Positions 11,056-23,121 are shown, counted from the first letter of the stretch. The stretch is 64,000 nucleotides of DNA from Lineus longissimus (GCF_910592395.1 NC_088317.1:5640001-5704000), one strand, 5' to 3'. Program-made: numbers and translations. The notes: generated by a model from the letters alone, not told the origin.

Positions 11056-11445
11056 ATGCCAATGCCAGACCCGTCGCCAGCCTCTCAACCTGAAGCGCAG
11101 ATGCCAATGCCAGACCCGTCGCCAGCCTCTCAACCTGAAGCGCAGTCGCCAATGCCAGCCTCTCAACCTGAAGCGCAGTCGCCAATGCCAGACCCGTCCC
11201 CAGCCTCTCAACCTGAAGCGCAGTCGCCAATGCCAGACCCATCGCCAGCCTCTCAACCTGAAGCGCAGTCGCCAATGCCAGAACCGTCGCCAGCCTCTCA
11301 ACCTGAAGCGCAGTCGCCAATGCCAGACCCGTTGCCAGCCTCTCAACCTGAAGCGCAGTCGCCAATGCCAGACCCGTCGCCAGTCTCTCAACCTGAAGCG
11401 CAGTCGCCAATGCCAGACCCGTCGCCAGCCTCTCAACCTGACATT
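11056..11445 (+). repeat. 45-bp coding minisatellite
   Basis: A 45-bp unit (CAGTCGCCAATGCCAGACCC and the following bases) repeats about nine times, with one short unit of 30 bp near 11143. It encodes Pro/Ser/Gln-rich repeats. All units keep a multiple of 3, so the frame is preserved, consistent with translation. Confidence 0.9.
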
Positions 11446-14400
11446 GACATCAATGAAGACTTTGGATATGATGGATATTCATCAAAAAGACCATGTCCAA
11501 TAGAGGTAGTGTTTTGTTTCCTGAGCCTTTGTCCATTATTTTTATCAGACAATGTCAGAAGAAAGAGTAAATGAATATGACTCTGGTCTATCAAAGCCAC
11601 CTACAATCACAAAAAAGCATATTCCATTTCCTACTGTGTGCATTTCATATTTCTTGTGACTCTCTTTTTAGGATTGTGAGGCATCAGTCACCCTTGCAGA
11701 CCATGGCAATGCTTTACGGCCGCGTCAAACAAAGGTAGTGTTTGTTTCCTTAGCAGAAGTCCATGATCAAATGTATGTTCATTATTATCATACATATCAT
11801 ATTGCTTATTATTATTAGTATTATTGTCGTACAATTTATATAGGGAAAAAACTTAAGGTGCTTTAACGTTTTAAATTTAAATAAATGTAAATGGTCTGAA
11901 AGTGTTGTAAATCATTTGATTTGACCTTAATATTTTACTCACCTAAAATTATGATTCTTTTCCAGAAATTAAGGAAATCGTTTATCTATCCGTCCTTGGT
12001 ACCGAATATCAGAAAACGATTCTGTGTGTGTCAGCAATTCAATGATGGTCGGTGAGTAGCAACAACATCACATGATCATTGAAACAAAAAAAATTGCCTC
12101 TCATGGCAAAATTACTATCTATTGAAGGTTTTCACTTGGTCTTATGCTTGACCTTTTAAAAAACTTGTAATTACCAACAGCTGAATTTTGTCCTGGGTAA
12201 ATGGTAAGTGTGGGTAAATTTGTCTGGCTGTTAGAAACCCTTGTTAAGTCCACGATCAAATTGATAACATTGATGTATTGTTCACCATTGTTTTATTTAT
12301 GGATTCTGTCCTGTGCTCATCCTGATCAAAATTTGCTTTCCTGTACAACAATCTGTCCTCACTTTCACTACAGGCTGTACTGGCAGTGCGATGGATGTGA
12401 TCAACATTTTCATCCTGGATGCGTCGGTTTGTTACCATGGAAGGAACCAGACAATTTCTACTGTCCCAGCTGCAAGGTGAACTTCAGTTTTAGAGTAAAA
12501 TGACACAAAGGCCAAAAATGGCCCCATGCAGTCATTTTACAAAATGATATTTGCGACTGAAAGGCAGCCAAGCAAACCAACTCTCCTCATAGTGCTTAGA
12601 ATACTTTAAACTATATAAAGGAATTCCATTGGCCAAAACGAATAATAACAACTCGAAATAAACTTTAACAACTACTAACAACATGCATTTCATTGCAAAA
12701 TGTTCGTCACATTCAGATCGAATTAAGATGCAAAACAAATACTGTTTTTTTAACCTACCTATCGAATTGGAAAAAGAGTGCTGAAATGGCCCATTTCTCA
12801 TATAACTGATGTGTCTTTCTTTAACTGATACTTACAGAACATAAACAGTTGCCTACCATACGAGATGCTAGTGGAAATACTTGTCTTCGCGTGTTGTGAT
12901 TGGACGAGCCATATGACATGTGTCTGTGCAGAGCCATATGACATGTGTCTGTGCATGTGTTTGTAAGAAGTGGCACAACATTTTGAGCACGAAATTGTTC
13001 AAAATAAAGATCTACAAGAACTTCTTAACAGGTATGTTGAAAACATTTTTTACCTCTTTCCTTTCATAAACCCGTACAGAACCATCATCAACCTGTAGTC
13101 AGCCCAGCATAAAAGCCAGCTTTACCCTCCTGCACCGTGGGTTAATCCCATATTAAAATACATTGGAAAACCTAAGGGAATATTATTATGCTCCCCGTTT
13201 TGGCTTAATGTAGTTTGATCATCAGTCGGCTAACTTTCTTTGGGTTCAATTATACTTCAAGTTGATTGTGCTGTGGCCCTGCAACTGCAGATTATCTATG
13301 GAGACTTGATAATTACTGCCGTGTGTATCTGAATGAAAGGTAAAGTGAATATTGTAATTACTTATCACTTTTTGTAATGATTTTTCAGAGCAATTGGGTG
13401 TCGATGCGCAGGCCTTGAAAAACAAGGTAAGTTTTCATCGCCTCGTCGATTATTTTGACAGGAGCCCATAGTTAAGTCTCAAGCCCAGTTGGGAAAAACT
13501 ACATGTACAACTTCCTTGCAACTCTAATGGAGATTTTGAGAAATTCATGCATATCAAAGTCCCACGCCAAGATATTACGGCCGAATAAAAATGTTACCGC
13601 ATGGCTCCTAGCCTAGGGCTTTCCATTTGTCCGTGGTACGACAAACAGGCAACAAGAAAGGTTTGTTTCAGAAGTTTTCACCCCTCATCCCATAAAAGCC
13701 AAAGGGGTATTGTTGAGGCGTTCGCCATCTGAGGGTCTGTCCGTCTGTCCTGTGATCTCGTTTCCGGAGCTAGTCACTGTAACCATACGATACATGCTAA
13801 GCTTTCCATCTTTGGTTGGGTTGAAGGTTTTGTGGTGCCAGTGTGTCTTTCAGAAATTTACATGATTTTGGCAATACACTTGGCCCCAGGGGGCACTTCA
13901 TGTAAAACTACCTTTGACTTAATCTCATGCTTGATCTATCACATAATTTGATCTACTTTTCAAGGTCAGAGTAGTCAAATGCTGAAATAACTCAATGGTG
14001 GCATGTTTCACTATTATTTGCATTGTACCCTATTATAGTCTAGGCACATATTGGTAATCTGAGCAACAGTGTATCATTTATTACTTATACTTTTTAGATG
14101 TATGCCATACCATTTTCAATAATGGAATCGATAGTGGTAAGAGCATGTGCAGAAGACGACACAGTTGCGCCATACTACGAGGACCCTTATGGGGAAGATA
14201 CTAGTATGAGAGCCACTTGCTCCAAAGTGTGCAAACTATGGCCGTATATCGTTAACCAGCCTGACTTTGCTTATAAACAGCACCAGATGTTGATTAATTG
14301 TAAGTACAGTAGAGAACCCTTATTATGTTCTTGTCATTACTAAGTGTATCAAAAACTATTGAAGTGCCTCCACCTTGGGAATAACTTCGGTTAATCATAT

Positions 14401-14866
14401 TTCTCCAGTAACTAAATTGCCACATCCTATTAATGTCAGGCCAACTCAACTACATCGCTGTGGTGTGTCAATCTCAAAATCTTTCTCTTTGCTTCCTGCA
14501 GATAGACCATCATAGTTTGTTCAGTGTCACCAATCATATTTTTCTGGAATCTGCTTATCATTATCATTATCATTTTTAGTTAGAAGCCCTTGGCCATGAG
14601 ACAGCATTTTCGAAATTTGATGACATTTGACCATGTATGCTGGGCATAAGTAGTACTGTTCAATGGATGACTCTCTTTCCCTTATTGCAGGTGTCCTTGG
14701 AGTGAAAAGCCGTCGATTACTGGAAGACAGCCAAACAACCACAGCTCAGTGTATTCAGTGTGGAGCCGAGTTCACCTCTACCAGTGGATATTTTATCCAG
14801 AGTGGTTGCCTCAAATTTTATTCCACTGCAACCGAGTTCTGCTCCATTCGATGTGAAAATATGTAA
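11056..14866 (+). CDS. PHD-finger and F-box-like protein gene, eight exons, frameshifted by a 25-bp duplication
   Basis: Exons read by eye are 11056-11505, 11672-11734, 11966-12051, 12374-12476, 12838-13031, 13389-13426, 14098-14299 and 14691-14866 (TAA), all GT-AG and phase-consistent. Exon 1 encodes about nine 15-residue repeats of the type SPMPDPSPASQPEAQ, then an acidic tail. Exons 3-4 form a PHD finger: CVCQQ, CDGCDQHFHPGC, CPSC. Exon 5 has an F-box-like start (LPYEMLVEILV) and a VCKKWHNI segment. Exon 7 has a second similar helix pair (IPFSIMESIV, CSKVCKLWPYI). Exon 8 ends with CIQCG and CSIRC. A nuclear or ubiquitin-ligase adaptor role is plausible, since PHD fingers bind histone tails and F-boxes bind Skp1, but is unproven. 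Exon 5 carries a 25-bp tandem duplication that breaks the frame; phases upstream and downstream agree only without it. Exons before 11056 are uncertain. Confidence 0.65.
12906..12955 (+). repeat. 25-bp tandem duplication inside the F-box exon
   Basis: GAGCCATATGACATGTGTCT plus five bases occurs twice back to back (12906-12930 and 12931-12955). Twenty-five is not a multiple of 3, so the second copy shifts the reading frame and brings TAA at 12963-12965. With one copy the exon keeps phase 1 into the next exon. Confidence 0.9.
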
Positions 14867-14889
14867 ACAGAACATTTTATAAATATAGT

Positions 14890-15530
14890 AACTTGTTATA
14901 ACTATGAAATGTTCTGTTATTAACACAGTTTGCCCAATATTGAACAGATTCAAAGTTTTATTTGTCCCAAGTATTCAATTGTTAAAGGCCAGGGAAACAT
15001 ACACTGCTTTTATAACTTGGTGGTGCCTGGCTGTGGAGGTAACCTTCTCTGGACCATTTCATGAGAAATGACTATGAAATGTTCTGTTATTAACACAGTT
15101 TACCAAATATTGAACAGACTCAAAGTTTTATTTGTTCAAGTATTCAATTGTATAATGCCAGGGACACATACAATGCTTTTTTCACCTGGTGGTGCCTGGC
15201 TGTGGAGGTAACCTGCTCTCGACCATTTCAAGAGAAATGACTATGTTATTGTTCGATTATTAAGGCAGTTTACCCAATATTGAACAGATTCAAAGTTTTA
15301 TTTATCAAAGTTATCAATTGTATAAGGCCAGGGAAACATAGACTGCTTTTATAACTTGGTGGTGCCTGGCTGTGGAGGTAACCTGCTCTCGGCCATTTCA
15401 AGAGAAATGACTTTGAAATGTTCTGTTCTTAACACAGTTTGCCCAATATTGAACAGATTCAAAGTTTTATTTGTACAAGTATTCAATTGCATAAGGCCAG
15501 GGACACATACAATGCTTTTAGTTGCAGGTA
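14890..15530 (+). repeat. Tandem repeat, about 168 bp, four units
   Basis: Units begin with ATGACTATGAAATGTTCTG at about 14900, 15068, 15237 and 15408 and contain GGTGGTGCCTGGCTGTGGAGG. They follow the stop codon of the PHD/F-box gene by about 30 bp, so its 3' UTR lies in or has expanded into this array. Confidence 0.85.
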
Positions 15531-15534
15531 TTAA

Positions 15535-16515
15535 AAGTTTTAGTAACACAAATACTGAACAGACATCTGTGGTTATGTAGTTAGAGGCTAGTTCAGACAT
15601 CTTTGCAATATTTGTTTCCGGTTGTAGAATTGAATGTTTTAGTTACGCAGTATCAGTACAGACAGATTCTCAACAGACATCTGTGGTTATGTAGTTAGAG
15701 GCTAGTTCAGACATCTTTGCAATATTTGTTTCCGGTTGTAGAATTGAATGTTTTAGTTACGCAGTATCAGTACAGACAGATTCTCAACAGACATCTGTGG
15801 TTATGTAGTTAGAGGCTAGTTCAGACATCTTTGCAATATTTGTTTCCGGTTGTAGAATTGAATGTTTTAGTTACGCAGTATCAGTACAGACAGATTCTCA
15901 ACAGACATCTGTGCTTATGTAGTTAGAGGCTAGTTCAGACATCTTTGCAATATTTGTTTCCGGTTGTAGAATTGAATGTTTTAGTTACGCAGTATCAGTA
16001 CAGACAGATTCTCAACAGACATCTGTGCTTATGTAGTTAGAGGCTAGTTCAGACATCTTTGCAATATTTGTTTCCGGTTGTAGAATTGAATGTTTTAGTT
16101 ACGCAGTATCAGTACAGACAGATTCTCAACAGACATCTGTGCTTATGTAGTTAGAGGCTAGTTCAGACATCTTTGCAAGATTTGTTTCCGGTTGTAGAAT
16201 TGAATGTTTTAGTTACACAGTATCAGTACAGACAGATTCTCAACAGACATCTGTGCTTATGTAGTTAGAGGCTAGTTCAGACATCTTTGCAATATTTGTT
16301 TCCGGTTGTAGAATTGAATGTTTTAGTTACGCAGTATCAGTACAGACAGATTCTCAACAGACATCTGTGGTTATGTAGTTAAGAGGCTAGTTCAGACGTC
16401 TTGCAATATTTGTTTCAGGTTGTAGAATTGAATGTTTTAGTTACGCAGTATCAGTACAGACAGATTCTCAACAGACATCTGTGGTTATGTAGTTAGAGGC
16501 TAGTTCAGACATGTT
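15535..16515 (+). repeat. Tandem repeat, 114 bp, about eight and a half units
   Basis: The unit starts ACAGACATCTGTGGTTATG and recurs every 114 bp (15673, 15787, 15901 and so on). Units are nearly identical, with GTGGTT/GTGCTT as the main variant and one diverged unit near 16380. No open frame of interest is present. Confidence 0.9.
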
Positions 16516-17459
16516 CGCATAGTTGTCACCTTCATTAACTTGTCATTCTGTGCATTTGTAATGAAAACCTCAGTCTTAAGGTGGCAAAATCATCAATGTT
16601 CAATTCAACTCAAATATGTATTTGTCAGTTGTCACCCAGACAACCCAGTCCCTACCTCAACTCCCCCATGTCACAACAACTCGCCTTCTCTCACAACATT
16701 ACATAAACTAATAATGACATATGGCATAAAGACACCATCTTTCCATCATAAGGTGAGAGAACATTGCACATGCCACCCATCTTTGTCAATAAAAAGAACA
16801 CTGGCAAATTCGAACATTGATCATATATGTCTGAAGACTGAACAATAATAATCTAATTTGAAGTTACAAGTAATTCTGACATGTGTGCGCAAAATGAGCT
16901 TTAACTCCAAAACATTTGTAACTCCCATCTTACAAAAAAGTAACTCCGCTTCCAGACACTAGTCACATTATTCAAATGTTTCCTGGCCTGCTCAATTCAG
17001 TCAGGATTGACACTTTCATACTAGTATATTTTTACAAAACATACCTCAATAAATATATATTTCTTTATATCTTCCTGTTCTTTCCCTTCTTCCCAATACT
17101 GGCAGTAGAAGATTCCAGCAATACCCCCAAGTACAAGTAGGGGCTATCAAATTTGCTGACAAGCAAATTTCAAATTTCTAGTTTGTAATAGAGATTACTA
17201 TGCAACTCCAAGATGGCTTCATCACTTGAGTATCCTCTCCTGTATGATTAGCAATAATAACTCCGTTGTAGACTATATTCAATTTGTTCTTTATATGGAA
17301 TACGATCAAGGAGATATTTCTTCACATACAAACGCCAAAGTCCGGTACCGAGGGGCCATCTAACCAGGCATGCTCGAATTGACCCTACTGTACATCAAAC
17401 ACACTAAAACAAGCAATGAACTAGCGTCCCAGTTCATGCATGTCATGAGAATAAAAATA
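16516..17459. other. Intergenic DNA, no gene seen
   Basis: This stretch between the satellite arrays and the BEL element has only short, low-complexity reading frames without motifs. CCACC at 17460-17464 is the left target duplication of the BEL element. Confidence 0.6.
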
Positions 17460-17464
17460 CCACC

Positions 17465-17769
17465 TGTCGGTAATTTCAAGCGTCAGCAACACATCTGTTT
17501 CCAATCTCTAGGCTTTTGCTTAGGCAGTTTTACGATGGTCATCCATCACCTCAAGTTGAGTTTGTCACAAAATACCTTCACTTCTCCCGGACATGAAAGT
17601 TCATGAACCATATAACATTTTGCTTTGTGAGGAATAAAGTTAGCAGTTATGAGAAAGTATTCAACGTGTACAGTTCAGTTTATGCACGATTCTTTAGCCC
17701 ATCATCACTAAGCCTTATAACTCCCTGGTCGGAATCTGGGATCAACGAGAGGGACCGCAATTCACCACA
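17465..17769 (+). repeat. 5' LTR of the BEL element
   Basis: This is 305 bp from TGTCGG to CACA and contains GAATAAAG near 17630 as a polyadenylation candidate. It differs from the 3' LTR only at about 17482 (G/C) and 17749 (A/G). Confidence 0.95.
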
Positions 17770-17787
17770 TGGTGCCGTGACCAGGAT
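17770..17787 (+). other. Primer-binding site of the BEL element
   Basis: TGGTGCCGTGACCAGGAT immediately follows the LTR. It starts TGG, complementary to a tRNA 3' CCA end, which is the expected layout for minus-strand priming. Confidence 0.8.
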
Positions 17788-17805
17788 AACACAACGCAAG
17801 CATAC

Positions 17806-18700
17806 ATGAGCTGCCAAAAAATGGACAAAGTAGATACATTGAAGGCCAAACCGGCCGTTTTAGTCGACAGTTTCAAGAAGGACTATGACAAAGTAATGGT
17901 GAAGACGACAGCCCAGTCCGAGGACGAAATCACCGAAATAGAAGCCACATTAGAAGGACTACATGAAGCATACGAAACTTCCTTGAAACAAAGTGAAGAG
18001 ATAGACGGACTTTTATCTAGCATGAAGGATAAAAAAGACGCACTCACGGAGGAAATAGCCGAAGCAAGAACAATCCGCAGTGACCAACGGGTCAAATTAC
18101 TTAAGATGAAAAAGTTACTTGAAAAACTGAACGCCAGTACCAAACAGACACCACCGGTAGCCGTTACGAAAATGCCAAAGACCGCTCAACTACCAAAGTT
18201 GAAACTTCCAACGTTTGACGGGTCTTACACGAAATGGTCCAGTTTTTGGGACACCATGACCGCCGATGTGTTGAAGGGAAATTACGAAAAACATTACAAA
18301 GTTCAACTATATCGTAGGTCAGTTAGAGGGAAACGCCCTGGATGCAGTCCTGGAAGAACGTTTCGGTCAGACAAGGAAGATAATCCGTGCTCACGTCACG
18401 AATTTATTGGACATTCCTAACCCTTCATACAACTATGCATCACTCAGTGGATTTTATAACAAAGTTATGGGTGATATGCGTTCATTAGAGACACTAAAAG
18501 TGGACACACACAAGTGTTCATCCGTTCTCGTACCCATACTCGAACATTCATCCATACATGAACATTTCAGTCAGTTTTCACCGCAATCAGGAACCCCGCA
18601 ATCATCAGGAGATGTCACCGCACACCATGTCGCAAAACTGCACCACATTAGTATCAGAAAAACCGCATACTGTCATACCGCAAATTCAAAAGACAAGTGA
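17806..18700 (+). pseudogene. BEL gag, frameshifted and internally deleted
   Basis: It starts MSCQKMDKVDTLKAKPA. Residues about 45-110 form an acidic/basic coiled-coil-like stretch, followed by the BEL gag hallmark LPKLKLPTFDGSYTKWSSF. The frame changes near 18305, after which EGNALDAV and a LLDIPNPSYNYASL segment continue in another frame, and again near 18560. The CCHC knuckles usual before the BEL protease are missing, so DNA has been lost between 18540 and 18700. Confidence 0.8.
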
Positions 18701-19204
18701 GAATAGTTCAAATGGACACCTGGAAAGGGTCAAACCGCACGATTCACCAGTTACCTCATGCACTGGATCCAACAAGGAAACTGTACTTTTAGAAACTGGT
18801 CAAATCAAACTTACACAAAGGGAGAAAAGTGTCACCGCAGGAGCATTAATTGATCGAGGCAGCATGGCTTCGTACATACCCAAAGAAACCGCCAAGAAGT
18901 TGGGGTTACAACCACATAAGACAACCGCCCTAACCGTGCTCGGGATAGGGGGAAATACATCACGCCGGCAGTACGAAATCACTAAAGTAGGAATAGAGAC
19001 CAAAGAAGGTAAGAAATGCATTGAAGTTATGATCACCGACGAAATCGTCAAACCGATTCATCAAAACGGATGGGAAGCATGTTTAGAACACACCTATATT
19101 CGTGATTTACAACTTGCAAATGACTTCAAAGACACTTGGTTCACAGTAGACATTCTCATAGGATGTGATTACGCCTACCTTTTCTTAGAGAACAAGGTCA
19201 TTAA
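18701..19204 (+). pseudogene. BEL aspartic protease region
   Basis: The frame from about 18558 to the piggyBac insertion contains AGALIDRGSMASYIP, where BEL proteases have a D-S/T-G active site; here the middle residue is Arg. The later VLGIGG and TVDILIGCDY segments match the flap and the second conserved strand of retropepsins. The frame stops being BEL at TTAA 19201-19204. The altered active site should abolish activity. Confidence 0.75.
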
Positions 19205-19456
19205 CCCTTTTGCTGCGGGTGACGTGCTGGGCACGTCATGCCACATGCACCGCCCCGTGCGGTTGACGTGCACCGCACGTCATGAGGGTAAAGTATTTTC
19301 ATTATTTTTCTTTTGATCGCACGGGGCAGTACACTGTCTGTAAATGCTCTCCACATGTGGCTATCATTATAATTGTAAAAACTAAAGGGGGAGCCTCAAT
19401 CGACTATTATTTTGGCGGGCAGCAGGACGGGGCAGGACATGACACGTGGTTGAAAA

Positions 19457-22400
19457 ATGGCTCGGAGACAGAAGTTTTCAGTGAACGATGTCCTTGAAAT
19501 TCTTGCGGATTCTGATAGTGGGGACGATGATTTGGATGATGGAGGTGATTTTGAGCCAATGGACATCGGCTTTGACGATGATCGAAGCACTGATGGTGAA
19601 TATGATGACCCCGAAGACGTTGATCTTGAGCAAGGTAGGCCCAAGTTCACTTTCACTTTCATTGCTTTGTTCTACATACATGTGTGTAGGCACTACAGCA
19701 TCGCCACCTGTATCATGTACGGAACATCAAATCATTATGGTGTTGTGGGGTGCTATGCCAGTTATCACTGCCGGCCTGCTGATATTTCCATCATCCCATT
19801 TCAGGAATGAGTGTTGATGAACCGTCTGATAATAATGAAACTGCAGAAGAGCCAATGGAAGCCAGTGAATACGATTCATCAGGCGAGGATGATCATACGT
19901 TAGACCCTGCCTCTCCTTTGGGAGATAACCCTGCTCCCCTTTTTTCTCTTGAACTAGGTAGGTTTTGGAACGTGTTTGAAAATAAAATACGGACAAATGC
20001 ATAATTGCTCTGACATGCAGGCCTTGTCCTTGCCAAGGGTGTTATGTTTTCATTCCTATTTCATTTTCAGCTATGCCACTAGTTCAAGAGGGTCCACCTG
20101 ACGGAGATGAACCTGGTGGTGGAGCAAATGCTGAGGAAGCAATTGAAACCGGTCCAGAAGATGACGATAATGATGACGACTATATCCCCAGCCCCCAGCC
20201 GAGCCATGCATCACTTAGTGATTACCATTCCGGCACAGATGATGATGAAAGATACGCACCAGTCCCTCCAAAGCGGCGCAGATCTGGACCATCTCGTTTT
20301 CCAATAGGTTTGTTTGATATTTGATGGAGATTTCGTGTAACAAAGATCATAATATATTCGTTTGAGCTTTCCTTCACATTTACTGTTTTTCTTTTCAGAT
20401 CTATTTGCTTCCGACAATGAGGATGGAGATGATGAACAGGCAGTGGTGGCACATCCCCAGCAAGATCAGCCCAATCTGAGACGTCCGCAAAGCCCTAGCC
20501 CACCACGTGGTCAACCAGGTATGTATGAAAATGAAGTAGAGATTTGTAGATGATGAAAGTAAAAATGAAATGTATGCTTGACATTTTGTCTTTCCTGTTT
20601 TTCATTTCAGCTCTGGGTGATACGGACGGCGAGGAAGCAGACGATGAGGAAGTGCTTTACCTTGGCTTGGGCCGTGGTAGGGCACAACAAGCACAACGTG
20701 GTCGTGGACGTGTACGCATGCGGGGAGGGCAAGCACGTGGTCGGGAAGCAGCACAAGCACAGCCCGTCCCTGCAGCGCAAGCACAGCCGGTCCCTGCAGC
20801 ACAAGCACAGCCCGTCCCTGCAGCACCTGCGCCTGTACCTGTACCTAACGCACCTCAAGTTCCTGCAGCTGTTGCGAATGCAGCTCAACCACGCGGTCGA
20901 GGACGCGGTCGGAGACAAGCACGTGGTCGGGGAGCAGCACAAGCCCAGCCGGTCCCTGCAGCACCTGCGCCTGTACCTGCACCCAACGCACCTCAAGTTC
21001 CTGCAGCTGTTGCGAATGCAGCTCAACCTCACGGTCGAGGACGTTGACAAGCACGAGCACAGGGCCGTCGACCGCGACAAAGACGTGCAGCAGCCCCCGC
21101 ACCACCACCATGGGAATGGGAGAGGACCAATGCCTTTCAGCCCAAGGATTTCGTCTTCACCGGGAATGAGGAGATCTTATTACCACTCCCAAATGATCCG
21201 ACACCACTAGACTTCTTCTCCCTCTATGTAACTGATGACATTATTCGTCTTCTGACAGTGGAGACCAACAGATACGCAGACCAGTACCTTACTGACAACC
21301 ATGATAGAATCAAGGATAGGTCCCGCTCCCATCAATGGAAGGAAGTGGAAATGGAAGAAATGAAGACATTTCTTGCAGTCCTCATACTTCAAGGGATTGT
21401 CTACAAACCTAGGTTGAATATGTTTTGGGAAAAGCACCCCCTCTTTGCTACACCAGTCTTTTCGGAATGCATGTCAAGAGATCGTTTTCTACTCATCCTG
21501 AAATTCCTACACTTTGCTGACAATAAGGCTGATGGCTATATAAAGTGAGACCACTACTGGATATGATCGTTGAACGCTTCCGGACTGTCTACAGTCCATC
21601 CCAGGAACTTTCAATTGATGAATCCCTCCTTCTTTGGAAAGGACGCCTGAACTTCAAACAGTTCATAAGGACCAAACGATCCAGATACGGGGTGAAGTTC
21701 TTTGAGCTTTGTACGTCAAAGGGTGTGATGCTGGATCTAATTGTCTACGTCGGGGCTAATTCTCTGCCACCACAGCCACCAGAGATAGCGGAACTGAACG
21801 TATCTGAACAGATTGTCGAACATCTCATGCGGAATTATCAGAACAAAGGACACAACTTGTTCATAGATAATTACTATTCATCTCCATCATTGGCTACCTT
21901 TCTGAGCGATAGAGATACATCCGTCTGTGGGACAATCCATACCAACAGGAAGAATTTCCCTCGTGAGCTCGTCAATCTTCAGGTTGAGAAGAATACCTCC
22001 ACGTTTTACAAATGCGTGGACAAGGAATGCCTTGTTGTAAAGTTCAGAGCTCATCAAGACAAAGCCGATGGAAAACAAAAGATCGTCCATTTGCTCACGA
22101 CCAAGTACGAGGCAACGGTAAGCCCTACGGGTAAGATAATGGCTGATGGCACTCCCGTGATGAAACCTTCATGTGTCCTTGCGTACAATCGCTTTATGGG
22201 TGGAGTCGATATGGTCGACCAACAGTTGCATTATTACCAGGTCATTCGAAGGTCCATGAAATGGTACAAGAAGGTTGCTATGAGGTTATTGATGCAGTGT
22301 CTCTTGAACAGTCATCGTTTGTACCAGCTAGGAGGCGGGAAAAGGGATTTCCTCAACTTCATCCGCGACGTACTGAACGCAATATTGACCCCAGCACGTA

Positions 22401-22702
22401 AACAACGAGGTGCAGCCGTCGGAGACGCCCTCACCAGACTTACTGGACGCCACTTCCCAATGAAGAGGCCACCACAGGGAAACAGAGCACGTCCAGCCAA
22501 GAGGTGCGTGGTCTGCTACGCCCGGAAGGACTTCCTCCCCAACGGAAGAGCAAAGGAGACTTCTTATATCTGCAAGTCATGCCCAACTCAGCCAGGCCTC
22601 CATATTGACAACTGTTTCGAGGCGTACCACACAAAACTAGACTACAGAAGAGATGAACCTGCAAATCCTCCAGCCGATGCCGCTGATGGAGGTGCTGACT
22701 AG
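19457..22702 (+). pseudogene. piggyBac transposase, five exons, one nonsense codon and one frameshift
   Basis: GT-AG exons read as 19457-19634, 19805-19957, 20072-20305, 20399-20518 and 20611-22702. Exons 1-4 are very acidic (for example DSDSGDDDLDDGGDFEPMD). Exon 5 opens with an RGR- and AQPVPAA-repeat stretch, then the piggyBac core with catalytic aspartates in SIDESLLLW (about 21617), FIDNYYSS (about 21866) and GGVDMVDQ (about 22206). A C-terminal Cys-rich finger follows (CVVCYARK, CKSCP, DNCFEAYH). TGA at about 21046 interrupts the repeats (CGA to TGA type) and a 1- or 2-base shift near 21545 splits the core (GYIK to RPLLDM). The protein would recognise TTAA sites; this copy cannot make it intact. 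Confidence 0.85.
20740..21040 (+). repeat. Coding repeats in the piggyBac N-terminus
   Basis: A 24-bp unit encoding AQAQPVPA repeats three times near 20750-20820. A larger unit with PNAPQVPAAVANAAQP and RGRGR occurs twice (about 20830-20930 and 20960-21040). Reverse-strand frames across this stretch are artefacts. Confidence 0.8.
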
Positions 22703-22725
22703 AACAACGGACTTTGACTTTCATA

Positions 22726-22742
22726 CCCCCCCCCCCCCCCCC
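22726..22742 (+). repeat. Poly-C tract of 17
   Basis: An uninterrupted run of C lies just after the piggyBac stop codon; its length may be unreliable in any assembly. Confidence 0.9.
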
Positions 22743-23121
22743 GACCCCTTGGTAGGCCCAACCCCATAGACATTCATAAACAGAGGCTAAAAACATGAGA
22801 AGGACATGATAGAGATATCGGATTCCCTGTGAAATTCGTTTGGAACAAAGATAAAGAAATTCCAGAATGTTCCGTTTTTGACGAAATCTTCCTGTTGAAC
22901 GAGCCTGACCCCCAATGGAAATGATCATAAAAAATAAATTTCAAGAGTGTTTTGATACAAAATATTGTTTATTTCCTTCATAAAACATCATGGGGCATCA
23001 CAATAGACCATAGAAAGTCGAAAAAAAATGGTTCTGAAAAATTTCATTTTTTCCCATTTTTGCCGAAAATGCTCCCGCACGGGGCGGTACACGTCGAAAA
23101 AAGCCTGCCGCAGCGAAAGGG

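Larger units (their letters stand above)
19205..23121 (+). mobile_element. piggyBac-type DNA transposon inserted in the BEL element
   Basis: TTAA target duplications flank it at 19201-19204 and 23122-23125. The ends are CCCTTTTGCTGCGG and the complement of CCCTTTCGCTGCGG, a 14-bp inverted repeat with one mismatch. A second inverted block, ACCGCCCCGTGCGG, lies at about 19250 and 23080. It encodes one transposase gene with introns. It lies in the reading frame of the BEL polyprotein, so it inserted after the BEL element arrived. Confidence 0.95.

Noticed and set aside
11018-11436. Long reverse-strand frames across the Pro-rich minisatellite
   Set aside because: They are mirror artefacts of a 45-bp repeat lacking stops; the sense frame has phased splice sites.
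11549-11640. Possible extra exon after TTATTTTTATCAG (starting ACAATGTCAGAAG)
   Set aside because: No good donor before its stop; exons 1 and 2 already join in phase 0.
20602-21111. Reverse-strand frames across the piggyBac repeats
   Set aside because: These are GC-rich coding-repeat shadows; the sense strand carries the transposase.
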